Shown here piece after piece: positions 55,520-64,000 of a stretch of 64,000 nt of DNA (positions are counted from its first letter, which is position 1; each line of letters begins with the position of its first letter). The notes beneath the pieces were generated by a model. The model was not told the DNA's origin, ran no database searches, and saw only the letters and a list, made by a program, of their open reading frames with translations. A program made the translations under genes and the position numbers. Source of the stretch: Bacteroidales bacterium (GTDB lineage Bacteria > Bacteroidota > Bacteroidia > Bacteroidales > F082). Location: NCBI GenBank assembly GCA_023229245.1, contig JALNZU010000011.1, forward strand, positions 1 through 64,000, read 5' to 3'.

Positions 55520-55791
55520 ACATAATCCTGCAAAATCACAAAAATAGCCAAAAGACTTTGGATAATCATCAGTAAGTCTGGCCTGACCACAAACAAAATT
55601 GAAAATTTGATTATGAACACATTTTATAGTATCTTTCATGCTTGCATGCGATACTAAAAAAGATATTAACAATAGATGTAAACTTTTTAATGCATGGAAC
55701 AGCTAATAAAAAATGATTAAATAAGTGGGTGCTATATGGATTTCATAGATTGGAATAGCCTTAATCACAGAAAAGCATAAATTGCGAACAG

Positions 55792-57189
55792 ATGAAGAAA
55801 ATCAATATCAGAGGTAGCGAATTAAAACGCTTAGGGTTCAGCAATGCTGAATCTATCAGGGTTGCAATTCAATTGGCTCAAAAAAATTTCAAGAGGAGCG
55901 ATAAAGTTGAAATGCTTCAAACACTAAAATCTATTTTAACTCAGCCGGATCACTTCATACATGATCCTGTCTGGCATGAGTTGGCTAAGTTAATGGCAAG
56001 CAAGCCAGATATGCAAAAGGCCACAACTCGTCCTGTAAAGACAAGTGAAGGTTTTACAATTTATGGTGCTGAGCAGATTGATCCGGAAGCCATCCGTCAA
56101 ATGGAGCTTGCTATGAAACTGCCTATCTCCATCAAAGGAGCTTTAATGCCGGATGCTCACTTAGGCTATGGACTTCCAATTGGTGGAGTATTAGCGACTT
56201 ATAATGCGGTGATCCCTTATGGGGTAGGTATGGACATAGGATGTAGGATGTGTTTGTCGGTCTTTGAATCATCCCCGCAAAAAGTAATTAAAGATAGTGA
56301 GCAAATCAAAAAGATCCTTATGAGTGAGACACGTTTTGGCTTTGCCACGTTCAGCGATGTGCAAGAACATGAGATAACGGGCAGAAAAGAGTTTAGTGAG
56401 ATACCTTTTTTGAAGACACTGCATAAAAAATTTGTGGCACAATTAGGCACATCGGGCCATGGAAATCATTTCGTAGATGTGGGCTATGTGGATATACCTG
56501 AATATTCAGAGTTGATAGGTATAGAGCCCGGGAAATATTTTGCTGTGTTAAGTCATTCAGGCTCACGCAATTTTGGTGCTGAAGTATGTAAGCATTATAC
56601 CCGTGTTGCCCAGCAGCAGCTTGGGTTAAAAGGCGAAGCCGGACGCCTGGCATGGTTGGAGTTAGATACCGAAGCAGGTCAGGAATACTGGGCTGCCATG
56701 AATTTAGCCGGAGATTATTCCCACGCTAATCATCGTATCATCCACAGCAGATTAGCAAAAGCCTTCGGAGAGGAGCCGATACGAATATTGGAAAACCACC
56801 ACAACTTTGCATGGAAAGAGACGCTGGAAACAGGTGAAGAGATCATCATACACCGCAAAGGCGCTACTCCAGCTGATATAGGCGATGTAGGTATCATACC
56901 CGGAACAATGGCATCACCTGCATTTATAGTAACCGGCAAAGGAAATGAAGAAGCACTGAAATCGGCAGCACATGGGGCCGGAAGATTAGTATCACGCAAC
57001 CAGGCAAAAAAAACCTTTAGCGAAAAAGAAATGAAAAAATATCTTGTAGAGCAAGGCGTAGAGCTGCTTGGAGGTGGTTTGGACGAATCCCCTTTCGCAT
57101 ATAAGGACATACACCAAGTAATGGAATATCAAAAAGAATTGGTAGAAATCAATGGAATGTTCTATCCGAAGATAGTCCGTATGGCCTGA
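55792..57189 (+). CDS. rtcB: RtcB-type RNA ligase
   Basis: RtcB joins 2',3'-cyclic-phosphate (or 3'-phosphate) and 5'-OH RNA ends using GTP and Mn2+, in tRNA or RNA repair. At 465 residues it is of normal family size. Mn-binding motifs are visible: MPDAHLGYG with Asp121/His123, MDIGCRM with Asp148 and Cys151, GHGNHF, and ENHHNFAW. The guanylylated His is His394 in AAHGAGRLVSR. DIGCRM instead of the E. coli DIGCGM marks a subgroup. There is no archease or RtcA/RtcR neighbour, so its RNA substrate is unknown. Confidence 0.92.
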   Translation: MKKINIRGSELKRLGFSNAESIRVAIQLAQKNFKRSDKVEMLQTLKSILTQPDHFIHDPVWHELAKLMASKPDMQKATTRPVKTSEGFTIYGAEQIDPEAIRQMELAMKLPISIKGALMPDAHLGYGLPIGGVLATYNAVIPYGVGMDIGCRMCLSVFESSPQKVIKDSEQIKKILMSETRFGFATFSDVQEHEITGRKEFSEIPFLKTLHKKFVAQLGTSGHGNHFVDVGYVDIPEYSELIGIEPGKYFAVLSHSGSRNFGAEVCKHYTRVAQQQLGLKGEAGRLAWLELDTEAGQEYWAAMNLAGDYSHANHRIIHSRLAKAFGEEPIRILENHHNFAWKETLETGEEIIIHRKGATPADIGDVGIIPGTMASPAFIVTGKGNEEALKSAAHGAGRLVSRNQAKKTFSEKEMKKYLVEQGVELLGGGLDESPFAYKDIHQVMEYQKELVEINGMFYPKIVRMA

Positions 57190-57326
57190 ACGAAGATAAG
57201 GTTGACAAATCTACTACCACAACCAATCTGTTAGTTTTTCACTTGTATCATACACTGACACACACTCTTAGCTACGCTCAGCAGATCACGGTTTTTACAT
57301 GAAACGAAATACTTATAAGAGCTTGT

Positions 57327-57334
57327 TATCTTTG
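57327..57334 (+). promoter_or_regulatory. Candidate -7 element for the tRNA-editing deacylase gene
   Basis: TATCTTTG (TAnnTTTG) lies 20 bases before the start codon, giving a very short leader. No TTG is seen at -33. Confidence 0.45.
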
Positions 57335-57354
57335 CAGCTAAAAAAATTCTTTGT

Positions 57355-57864
57355 ATGACGAATCCAAGGCATGAAGAAGTATTCGATGTGCTCAAGCGTT
57401 TAGAAATACCGTATGAGGTGCTCTATCATCCCCCTACTCCTACTATAGAAGAGGCTTTGCTGTATTGGAAAGACTTAGAAGCAGTGCATTGCAAGAATTT
57501 ATTTTTTCGCAATCATAAAGGTAACCGTCATTATCTAGTGATTTTTCATTGTATGCAGCAATTAAACATACGTGATTTAGAGCAACGACTTAAACAAGGT
57601 AAGCTTAGTTTTGCCTCTCCCGAAAGGATGCAGCGTTATCTACATCTTGAACCAGGAAGCGTATCACCTTTCGGCCTGATCCATGATCACAGCAGGCATG
57701 TGTATTTATTTATAGATGAGAATCTGTTGAAAGCTAAAAAGCTAAGTTTTCATCCCAACGACAACACTGCCAGTTTGAGTATAGCCACAAAAGATTTTAT
57801 CCGTTTTTTGGATGCGATGGGTAATGGATATACTTTTCTATCGCTTTACGAGGATGAAGTCTAA
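57355..57864 (+). CDS. Prolyl-tRNA editing domain protein (ProXp/PrdX-like, YbaK superfamily)
   Basis: This 169-residue protein resembles the free-standing editing domains that hydrolyse mischarged Ala-tRNA(Pro) or similar. The start LKRLEIPYEVLYHPPTPTIEEA, the conserved HCKNLFFRN (Lys47 region) and the end GSVSPFGLIHD match the INS-domain family. It acts in the cytoplasm to keep translation accurate. It is monocistronic by its setting, next to rtcB. Confidence 0.85.
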   Translation: MTNPRHEEVFDVLKRLEIPYEVLYHPPTPTIEEALLYWKDLEAVHCKNLFFRNHKGNRHYLVIFHCMQQLNIRDLEQRLKQGKLSFASPERMQRYLHLEPGSVSPFGLIHDHSRHVYLFIDENLLKAKKLSFHPNDNTASLSIATKDFIRFLDAMGNGYTFLSLYEDEV

Positions 57865-57927
57865 TAGACCTTAAACAGTATTATCTTGTTTATTAAAGAC
57901 CTACTACGGGTTTTAGTTCAATATAAT

Positions 57928-60765
57928 TTACAACGCTTTTACTTTTCGTTCGGCTTCCTGTATGAGGCCGTCGGCTTTTTTTTGTGCTTCCTGTTGAATA
58001 GTTGAAGCACTTTTTTCAGCTTGCTGCTCAATATTTTCGGCCGTCTTATCAGCTTGTTGTCGAAGTTTTTTTGCCGCTTCTTCTGCAATTTTCACAGCTA
58101 TGGGTCCTTTAGGTCTAGCTTCATTGATCAGTTTTGCTGCTTGTTGTTCGGCCTCATCCCGAATTTTTTTTGCTGCTTTGTCAGCTTCACTCTTTACAGC
58201 CTTAGCAGAGCTGTTTGCCTGAGCGATCAACCGATCAGCATGCGCACGCGCTTCAGCCATGATCTTAGCAGCCTCCTCACTGAGCTTCGCCTGCATAGCA
58301 GCTTTTTGTTTATCCATCTCTTGCTGTGCTAAACGTTTCAAATCGGCACTTAGATTACTTGCATAGTCTTTATAATCAATACTTAGCTTAGGGTCTGTTG
58401 CACTACCAGTCATCTTAGCCTTGATGGTGATATCAGTGTCGGCCTTGAGCGAAAAACCTTTACCTCCGGCTTGCTCAACCAATTTTGAGACACCATCACG
58501 GACACTACTACCTAACTTTTCATAAGGTACTCTAAGCAATAAGTCATAATCCAAAGTTTGGTCAAAACCCATGCTGCCGCTTATTGTAACATCCGAGCCT
58601 GCATAGCGCAGCATAAAAGGCTTCTGAAATACCCTGCCATTGATAAATTCAAAACTCAGGTCAACGGCATCGGTAACTAAACGTGCATAATCGCTATTGC
58701 CTAAGAGAGAAGCCAACATATTCATAGCTTTGACTGAATCAATACGTATGTTACTGGTTGTCAAGCCGCCACCTCCTTTTAAACTTGGTAGAACCGGTTG
58801 CATATCTTGGTCTAAATTGCCTCTGAGATGAAAGTGAGTAGAAAAGCTCCCGTGAGTACGTTGCGCTATAGGTGCTGCCGTTTGAAAAAGACCTATAGAT
58901 TGATAAGCTGTTGGAATATCGAAATGATTGAGAGTAATATCAAAGTCAATCAGCGGAGAATCAGCCTGAACTGCATCAAAACTACCCGACATATGGATAT
59001 TGCCTCCCAAAAGTGTGGCACTGAGCGGAGCTATTTGAATGACTTTATCAGAATAGCGAAGGTCTGCCTCAAGATTTTTCAGCTCATAGTTTTCATAAAC
59101 CAATTGATCAATATTTGCATGGAACCGGATATTCATGCGATCAGGCAGTTCTAATGAAAAAGATATGGTGTCATCCACAGCCGTAGAAGTGGTATCTATG
59201 GCAAAATGACTAAGCAATAGATTTATATCGGTATAAGATGAGGTGAGATTCAGGCTGCCATTCAATATGCCTTGTCGAAGAAGATAGTCTAAATAGTTAT
59301 CCAGCTCACCTGAAAAGCTAAAATCACTTTTTCCCCATCGTAATTCGTTCACCTTAGTACTCACAGCCTTAGGCGAGAATCCGAGCCACGCATGCTGTAT
59401 TACAAGCTCGGAGTCATTCTCAGCAAGATTGACTTTAAACCCATCAGCTAAGGCGCTACCTTCGACTTGTATCTGCTCAAACTGTTGCTGTTCAATACTT
59501 GAGAGCCGGGTATTGAGCGCTACATCAATTGTCAGCAACCCGTCTAAGGAAGAGATAAATTCTGGTGGAATAAAGTCTCCTAACTTGTCTAAGTGCAGCT
59601 TTCCTTTCAAATCGGCTTTTATAAATGGATCGCTAATAATTTGCTGTAGAGTAAGATTCATTGAAAAAGGATCGTTCATCAGACTAAACTGAAACGGGTT
59701 CAAAATTATACGGGTATGATCTAAATCGCCAGTTTCATTTTCTATTTTCAATTTCAAATTGATATATTCTATCTTTTCCGCTATATCAGGGTATGCAACC
59801 ACTCCACGATCAACGGTCATACTTGCATTAAAAGCCGGAAAAGCTGTCTCACTATAATTTCCATTCATTCGGAAATTCAGGTCAAAATTGCCATCTGCGA
59901 TCAATTGTTCGTAGTCGCGCATATATTCTGATGGGATGAGAGATAACAATTGTTTGAAATTTTCTTTAGCTGCTGCTAAGGTAAAATCCATTCCTATAGC
60001 TGTATCAGCCAAAATAAATTTACCGGCAAAGTCAAGTCCTAATTCATTTAGTTTCAACACATCTGTTGCAATGACATAGCTATTATCATCGAAATTCACA
60101 TCAATAACAGCTTCAGCAAAACCATTTACTTTATTCAGCACCGCCATTCCATCATAGATTACTCCAATAGAAGCTATCTGAAGTCCGGCATATAATCGGC
60201 TTTGGCTTGTACTTAAGTCACCTTTGATCTGCCCATTTAATTGGTCTAACTTTAAAACAAATGGGATCTCCCTATCGTCATAAATAAGGCTTCCATTCGA
60301 GATTTGCAAGGCTTTAAGACTCAAGCTGAAGCTATCGGTTGAAGTGGTGGGCTCTTCTATTTCTGATTCTGTTTCGGGCATGATATCCCAGTTTGCATGA
60401 CCATCCTCCAATACGATCAGATGCAACAAAGGTTCTTTCAGGCGAATATTCTTTATTTCGTAAGGACTGGCTTTAAAAACACTCAGTATATCCAAGGTCA
60501 GACTGAACCGATCTGCATAAAGCAGTGTATCATTTTCGAAAGCTGCTTTTCCTGTCAGGACTAAGTGTGAGAGTGTAAGTGAAAAATCCGGGAAGCTACG
60601 GATCAGGCTCAGACGAGCCGATGAGAAGTCGATGGTGGCCTCCACTGATTTATTCAACTCTTCTTTGACTAACTGAACCAATTTATCCTGAAAGAAAAAC
60701 GGGATCAGGATGAGAGCTATTAATATTACTCCCAGACTTACAGCAAATATTTTAACATATTTCAT
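57928..60765 (-). CDS. AsmA family protein with an Ala-rich coiled-coil tail
   Basis: The protein has 945 residues. It begins with an inner-membrane helix (about 5-25), then a long AsmA/TAM-like beta-rich part (FSSARLSLIRSFPDFSLTL, and near the end GSMGFDQTLDYDLLLRVPYE). These proteins form bridges in the periplasm for lipid movement to the outer membrane. From about residue 808 the tail is a long charged helix rich in Ala, Lys, Glu and Gln with heptad-like repeats (MAEARAHADRLIAQA, AEKSASTIQQEAQKK), which is not typical of AsmA. It lies 16 bases after aroC on the same strand. Confidence 0.82.
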   Translation of the reverse strand: MKYVKIFAVSLGVILIALILIPFFFQDKLVQLVKEELNKSVEATIDFSSARLSLIRSFPDFSLTLSHLVLTGKAAFENDTLLYADRFSLTLDILSVFKASPYEIKNIRLKEPLLHLIVLEDGHANWDIMPETESEIEEPTTSTDSFSLSLKALQISNGSLIYDDREIPFVLKLDQLNGQIKGDLSTSQSRLYAGLQIASIGVIYDGMAVLNKVNGFAEAVIDVNFDDNSYVIATDVLKLNELGLDFAGKFILADTAIGMDFTLAAAKENFKQLLSLIPSEYMRDYEQLIADGNFDLNFRMNGNYSETAFPAFNASMTVDRGVVAYPDIAEKIEYINLKLKIENETGDLDHTRIILNPFQFSLMNDPFSMNLTLQQIISDPFIKADLKGKLHLDKLGDFIPPEFISSLDGLLTIDVALNTRLSSIEQQQFEQIQVEGSALADGFKVNLAENDSELVIQHAWLGFSPKAVSTKVNELRWGKSDFSFSGELDNYLDYLLRQGILNGSLNLTSSYTDINLLLSHFAIDTTSTAVDDTISFSLELPDRMNIRFHANIDQLVYENYELKNLEADLRYSDKVIQIAPLSATLLGGNIHMSGSFDAVQADSPLIDFDITLNHFDIPTAYQSIGLFQTAAPIAQRTHGSFSTHFHLRGNLDQDMQPVLPSLKGGGGLTTSNIRIDSVKAMNMLASLLGNSDYARLVTDAVDLSFEFINGRVFQKPFMLRYAGSDVTISGSMGFDQTLDYDLLLRVPYEKLGSSVRDGVSKLVEQAGGKGFSLKADTDITIKAKMTGSATDPKLSIDYKDYASNLSADLKRLAQQEMDKQKAAMQAKLSEEAAKIMAEARAHADRLIAQANSSAKAVKSEADKAAKKIRDEAEQQAAKLINEARPKGPIAVKIAEEAAKKLRQQADKTAENIEQQAEKSASTIQQEAQKKADGLIQEAERKVKAL

Positions 60766-60781
60766 AGGTGCTATGTATTAT

Positions 60782-61858
60782 TTATTGATAAACTTTTTGT
60801 CGTAGAAAATGGTCCATAGTTACTATTGCTGCCATTGCTTCTACTATTACTACAGCTCTTGGTACTACACACACATCGTGTCTTCCTTTCCCTTTGATGA
60901 TTACTGTCTTACCAAATTTATCTACTGTGGTTTGGTCCGACATCAAAGTAGCCACCGGTTTGAAAGCAGCTCGAAAATAAACTTCTGCTCCATTGGTGAT
61001 CCCCCCTTGTATCCCACCAGAATGATTAGTAAGCGTAACTGTCTTTCCGTCTTTAACAGCGAACTTGTCGTTATGACTGCTTCCACGCAACTTCACACCA
61101 TCAAAACCGCTTCCATATTCAAATCCTTTGACCGCATTGATGCTCATCACGGCTTTAGCCAGATCGGCATGAAACTTATCAAATACTGGTGCCCCTAATC
61201 CGGCTTTAAGTCCGGTGATATGGCAATTGATAATCCCACCAAGGGTATCACCCTCTTTTCTTACTTCTTCTATAAGCTGTATCATTGCCTGTGAACTCCC
61301 GGGATGCGGACAGCGTACCAATGAGCTTTCTACCGCTTCAAAAGAAGGTATGTTGATCGCTTTCGGAATCTCGATCTCTCCTATACTGCTCACGTAAGCC
61401 TGTATAGAAATGCCATGCTGTTTCAGATAACTCTTAGCTATGGCTCCTGCCACCACTCTGGCTATGGTTTCCCGTGCTGATGCCCGACCGCCTCCCCTAT
61501 GATCTCGTATTCCGTATTTGGCTTCATAGGTAAAATCGGCATGGGACGGACGGTATGTATCTTGCAAGTGCGAATAATCCTTCGGCTTTTGATCGAGGTT
61601 TCGGACTATGAAAGCTAAGGGCGTCCCAGTAGTAACTCCGTTGAGCAAACCCGATAAAAATTCTACTTCATCTTTTTCATCACGGGCTGTAGTGATTGAC
61701 GACTGCCCGGGCCTGCGACGGTTCAGCTCCAACTGAATAAATGTAAAATTTATGTCCAAACCAGGTGGACAACCATCTATCACACCGCCTATACCAACCC
61801 CATGCGATTCGCCAAAAGAGGTTAAACGATAAATTTCACCAAAGGTATTTGCTGCCAT
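60782..61858 (-). CDS. aroC: Chorismate synthase
   Basis: This enzyme converts EPSP to chorismate, the last shared step of aromatic amino acid synthesis, using reduced FMN. The 358-residue protein has the first signature SFGESHGVGIGGVIDGCPPG, the central RGGGRASARETIARVVAGA, and MSDQTTVDKFGK with KGKGRHDVCVVPRAV near the end. Length and motifs are normal. It is 24 bases after an unknown gene on the same strand. Confidence 0.96.
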   Translation of the reverse strand: MAANTFGEIYRLTSFGESHGVGIGGVIDGCPPGLDINFTFIQLELNRRRPGQSSITTARDEKDEVEFLSGLLNGVTTGTPLAFIVRNLDQKPKDYSHLQDTYRPSHADFTYEAKYGIRDHRGGGRASARETIARVVAGAIAKSYLKQHGISIQAYVSSIGEIEIPKAINIPSFEAVESSLVRCPHPGSSQAMIQLIEEVRKEGDTLGGIINCHITGLKAGLGAPVFDKFHADLAKAVMSINAVKGFEYGSGFDGVKLRGSSHNDKFAVKDGKTVTLTNHSGGIQGGITNGAEVYFRAAFKPVATLMSDQTTVDKFGKTVIIKGKGRHDVCVVPRAVVIVEAMAAIVTMDHFLRQKVYQ

Positions 61859-61882
61859 ATATCAAATAAAGTTATTTAGTAT

Positions 61883-62608
61883 CTAATCATCATCAAAACC
61901 TGGTCGTTTGAACTCATTCCATTGTGGAAAAATCTGACTTAGTTGCTTGCTATAAGATGATAGAAAGGCCAACGCATCAAGAATAACATCTTCTTCATCA
62001 ACAAGATAGCTCATCAGATAGACTAATTCTTTTTTTATCTTGTCCACTGCAATCAACGCAGTCTTAGCTGAGCCATTTTCATCATTTTGAATGGGATCAA
62101 CTAATTCTTTGTTTGTATAATTGAAAAGTGCCCTTTCTGTCTTCACAGCTACAAGAAAGCCGTATCTTTGAATTAGTTCGCATGCATAGTCAAACGCATG
62201 AAACTCTTCCAAAGTTCCGGAACTAAGAAGTTGTACCCTAATACGATCCATATTATCAACCTGATTGAGAAACCATGTATCCAAATTTTGAAAAAACTCC
62301 AAAGTTTGATCAATTAATTCCTGAAAAGGGTTTGAATTAAAATACATCAGATCGTCAGATAATTCAAACTCATTATCTTCTGTTTCCGGCTCATACGCCT
62401 CTAATTTTTCCTTTAAAGCAGTGATTAAAGTAGATACTTCTTTTAAATATTCGCTAACTCGTTCAATACTTTGACCCATCAGGATCAACCCATCTGGTTC
62501 TAATGTTCCCCGTTCCAACTCTTGTACATAGATTGCACAAGCTTGAGTAAACTCACAATGCTCACACCATCGGTCACAGTAATTATATATGGAAGATATT
62601 AAATTCAT
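61883..62608 (-). CDS. Unknown protein with N-terminal Cys cluster
   Basis: This 241-residue soluble protein has Cys11, Cys15, Cys18 and Cys24 in a CX3CX2CX5C pattern near the start (CDRWCEHCEFTQAC), a likely metal site. The rest is helical and acidic. I recognise no family. It precedes aroC by 24 bases and is divergent from the exported peptide deformylase gene. Confidence 0.7.
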   Translation of the reverse strand: MNLISSIYNYCDRWCEHCEFTQACAIYVQELERGTLEPDGLILMGQSIERVSEYLKEVSTLITALKEKLEAYEPETEDNEFELSDDLMYFNSNPFQELIDQTLEFFQNLDTWFLNQVDNMDRIRVQLLSSGTLEEFHAFDYACELIQRYGFLVAVKTERALFNYTNKELVDPIQNDENGSAKTALIAVDKIKKELVYLMSYLVDEEDVILDALAFLSSYSKQLSQIFPQWNEFKRPGFDDD

Positions 62609-62771
62609 AAGGTTGCTTTTTTATTTCGTTTTTCCCAGATCCCTGATACCTATTAATTGCTATAACAGTGTGTGTATCCTCTTTCAAGCTCTCTTTCCGG
62701 CTAAAACTTTTTCAGTTTTGGCAAACAAAAAGAAACAGGTAAATTTACTGCCAATTTTCAACACTTTTCTC

Positions 62772-63356
62772 ATGCGCCATTTTTTTCTGTTCATTTTGTT
62801 GAGTACTATAGCTTATTCAATTCAGGCTCAGCCTATTGCTAAATCTGAAAAAGTATTGATCCGGGATGGGAAACCAAACGAGGTCATGCGTATCACTCAG
62901 GTTACCGATAAGGATGACTTAGTCATATTGCGTACTCCATCCCGCGATATACCGTCAAAAAGTCGCCGCTTTTGGAAACGACTTGCCTCACGTATGTTGG
63001 CTACTGTGTCAGACCCTGATAATCAAGGTGTAGGTATAGCTGCTCCCCAGGTGGGTATCAACAGGAATATGATAATCGTTCAACGGTTTGATAAACAAGA
63101 TCATCCTTTTGAGACTTATATCAACCCTGTTATCATTGCTACCGGCGATTCGTTATATTCGCAGGTAGAAGGCTGTTTGTCTATCCCTTATGTTCGTAAT
63201 GCAGTTATACGATATTGGGAGGTGGTGATCCGGTATCAGGATAAGCGCATGCGATGGCATGAAGAAAAAATTGAAGGATATACTGCCCGTATTTTTCAGC
63301 ATGAGATAGACCATTTAAACGGGATACTGTTTACCGATCTGATCCGTTATGATTAG
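62772..63356 (+). CDS. Exported peptide deformylase homologue
   Basis: From the ATG at 62772 the protein has 194 residues and a signal peptide (MRHFFLFILLSTIAYSIQAQ). All three deformylase motifs are intact: GVGIAAPQVG (86-95), EGCLS (133-137, metal ligand Cys135) and HEIDH (177-181, His177, Glu178, His181). Deformylase removes the N-formyl group from new proteins in the cytoplasm, so an export signal is surprising. An upstream ATG at 62589 would give a 255-residue form with an extension of no clear meaning and overlaps the divergent gene. The usual cytoplasmic def gene is probably elsewhere. Confidence 0.85.
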   Translation: MRHFFLFILLSTIAYSIQAQPIAKSEKVLIRDGKPNEVMRITQVTDKDDLVILRTPSRDIPSKSRRFWKRLASRMLATVSDPDNQGVGIAAPQVGINRNMIIVQRFDKQDHPFETYINPVIIATGDSLYSQVEGCLSIPYVRNAVIRYWEVVIRYQDKRMRWHEEKIEGYTARIFQHEIDHLNGILFTDLIRYD

Positions 63357-63386
63357 TACAAACTTTAGTCGTACAAAGAGTTATAG

Positions 63387-64000
63387 CTACCGTCGGCGGT
63401 CGAGCCGGTTAAGCCCGTCAACGGCAAGCATATAATTTGCTTCTCTACGAAGTACTTCGTCGTATATATCACGGGCATTTGAATACCTGCCCAATTCTTC
63501 CAATGCCCTTCCTTTATTATAAAGCGCATCAATATAATTCGGGTCGTTCAATAAGGCTTCATCGAAATACTCTATGGCTTTGGAAAACTGCTCCATATAC
63601 ACCATATATACATAGCCCATATTAAACAAGACGTATTTATTGTTTGGAACTACCGTCAACAATGTGTCATATTGTAACAGTGCTTCTTCAAACTGGTCAT
63701 TATCCTGCAAGTACAACGCAAGTTCATATCGGGCTTTCATGCGATCGGGGAACAACTGTAATGCTTTACGCAGATACATGGTTGCTAATTCGTTACGTTG
63801 GGCGGCATAAAGACTAGCAATCTGCATTAAAACCTCATAAAAATCGTCTTGCTGATCTAATGCAAGTTGTAAATTTTTCAATGCCGATAAGGTGTCTTCG
63901 TGAGCTAAAAAAACCATACCCCGCACATAATATGCCTCTGGATTGTATGAGTTCAGTTCGAGAGCTTTATCGGTAAATCCCAATGCAATACCTAACTTAC
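63387..64000 (-). CDS. Tetratricopeptide-repeat protein, cut by the window edge
   Basis: About 200 residues are visible, made of TPR units (YNPEAYYVRGMVFLAHEDT, YIDALYNKGRALEELGRYS). The reading frame stays open to the end of the window at 64000, so the start lies beyond it. It is convergent with the deformylase gene. Function not predictable beyond protein binding. Confidence 0.85.
   Translation of the reverse strand, partial: KLGIALGFTDKALELNSYNPEAYYVRGMVFLAHEDTLSALKNLQLALDQQDDFYEVLMQIASLYAAQRNELATMYLRKALQLFPDRMKARYELALYLQDNDQFEEALLQYDTLLTVVPNNKYVLFNMGYVYMVYMEQFSKAIEYFDEALLNDPNYIDALYNKGRALEELGRYSNARDIYDEVLRREANYMLAVDGLNRLDRRR

Overview
The window looks like the chromosome of a member of the Bacteroidota. 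The evidence is promoters of the TTG-N18/19-TAnnTTTG type (clearest before gyrA, before the SRP RNA and before the exopolysaccharide genes), few Shine-Dalgarno sequences, a secreted protein with a type IX secretion (T9SS) C-terminal sorting domain, two DUF4199-like membrane proteins, and many lipoproteins or secreted proteins whose signal peptides end in AQ or in a lipobox. I cannot place it below phylum level from the sequence alone. No tRNA, rRNA, CRISPR array, insertion sequence or prophage was seen.

Layout. Positions 1-934 hold two tandem copies of a roughly 450-base non-coding unit (period 488) full of inverted repeats. From 1 to 8.1 kb, on the minus strand, lie an SLC12-type transporter, an acyl-CoA dehydrogenase and clpC. 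Next come gyrA and a secreted TPR protein (8.4-12.2 kb, plus strand). A minus-strand group follows: a nucleotide-sugar epimerase-like SDR protein, a GtrB/ArnC-like glycosyltransferase and two DUF4199-like membrane proteins. The small SRP RNA gene (ffs) sits at 15.8 kb. A minus-strand operon (15.9-21.3 kb) carries a GroES-like protein, a BtuFCD/FecBCD-type ABC importer and an amidohydrolase lipoprotein. Then comes a plus-strand run (21.6-28.8 kb) of a small membrane protein, mutL, two tandem rhomboid proteases, a membrane-anchored endonuclease/exonuclease/phosphatase protein and uvrB.

The centre of interest is 28.9-52.2 kb, a plus-strand exopolysaccharide locus. It opens with a lone receiver protein and a sugar-phosphate transferase whose N-terminus is a pseudo-receiver with Glu at the phosphoacceptor position. 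It continues with a half-length TolC-like protein, a Wzz-type protein carrying a LysM domain and a degenerate BY-kinase domain, a Wzx flippase, a Wzy/ligase and a duplicated pair of glycosyltransferase genes. Further transferases, an acetyltransferase, two methyltransferases and a T9SS-secreted beta-helix protein follow. The last genes are a hybrid histidine kinase, translationally coupled to the methyltransferase before it, and a second lone receiver. The layout suggests polymer synthesis wired directly to a phosphorelay; this is inference.

The right end (52.2-64 kb) holds pepE, a large secreted helical protein, an RtcB-type RNA ligase, a prolyl-tRNA editing-type deacylase, a long AsmA-like protein with an Ala-rich coiled tail, aroC, an unknown protein with an N-terminal Cys cluster, a peptide deformylase with an export signal, and a TPR protein cut by the window edge.

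Other points worth attention are a MutL whose C-terminal endonuclease motifs are degraded and an enlarged GroES-like protein in a transporter operon.
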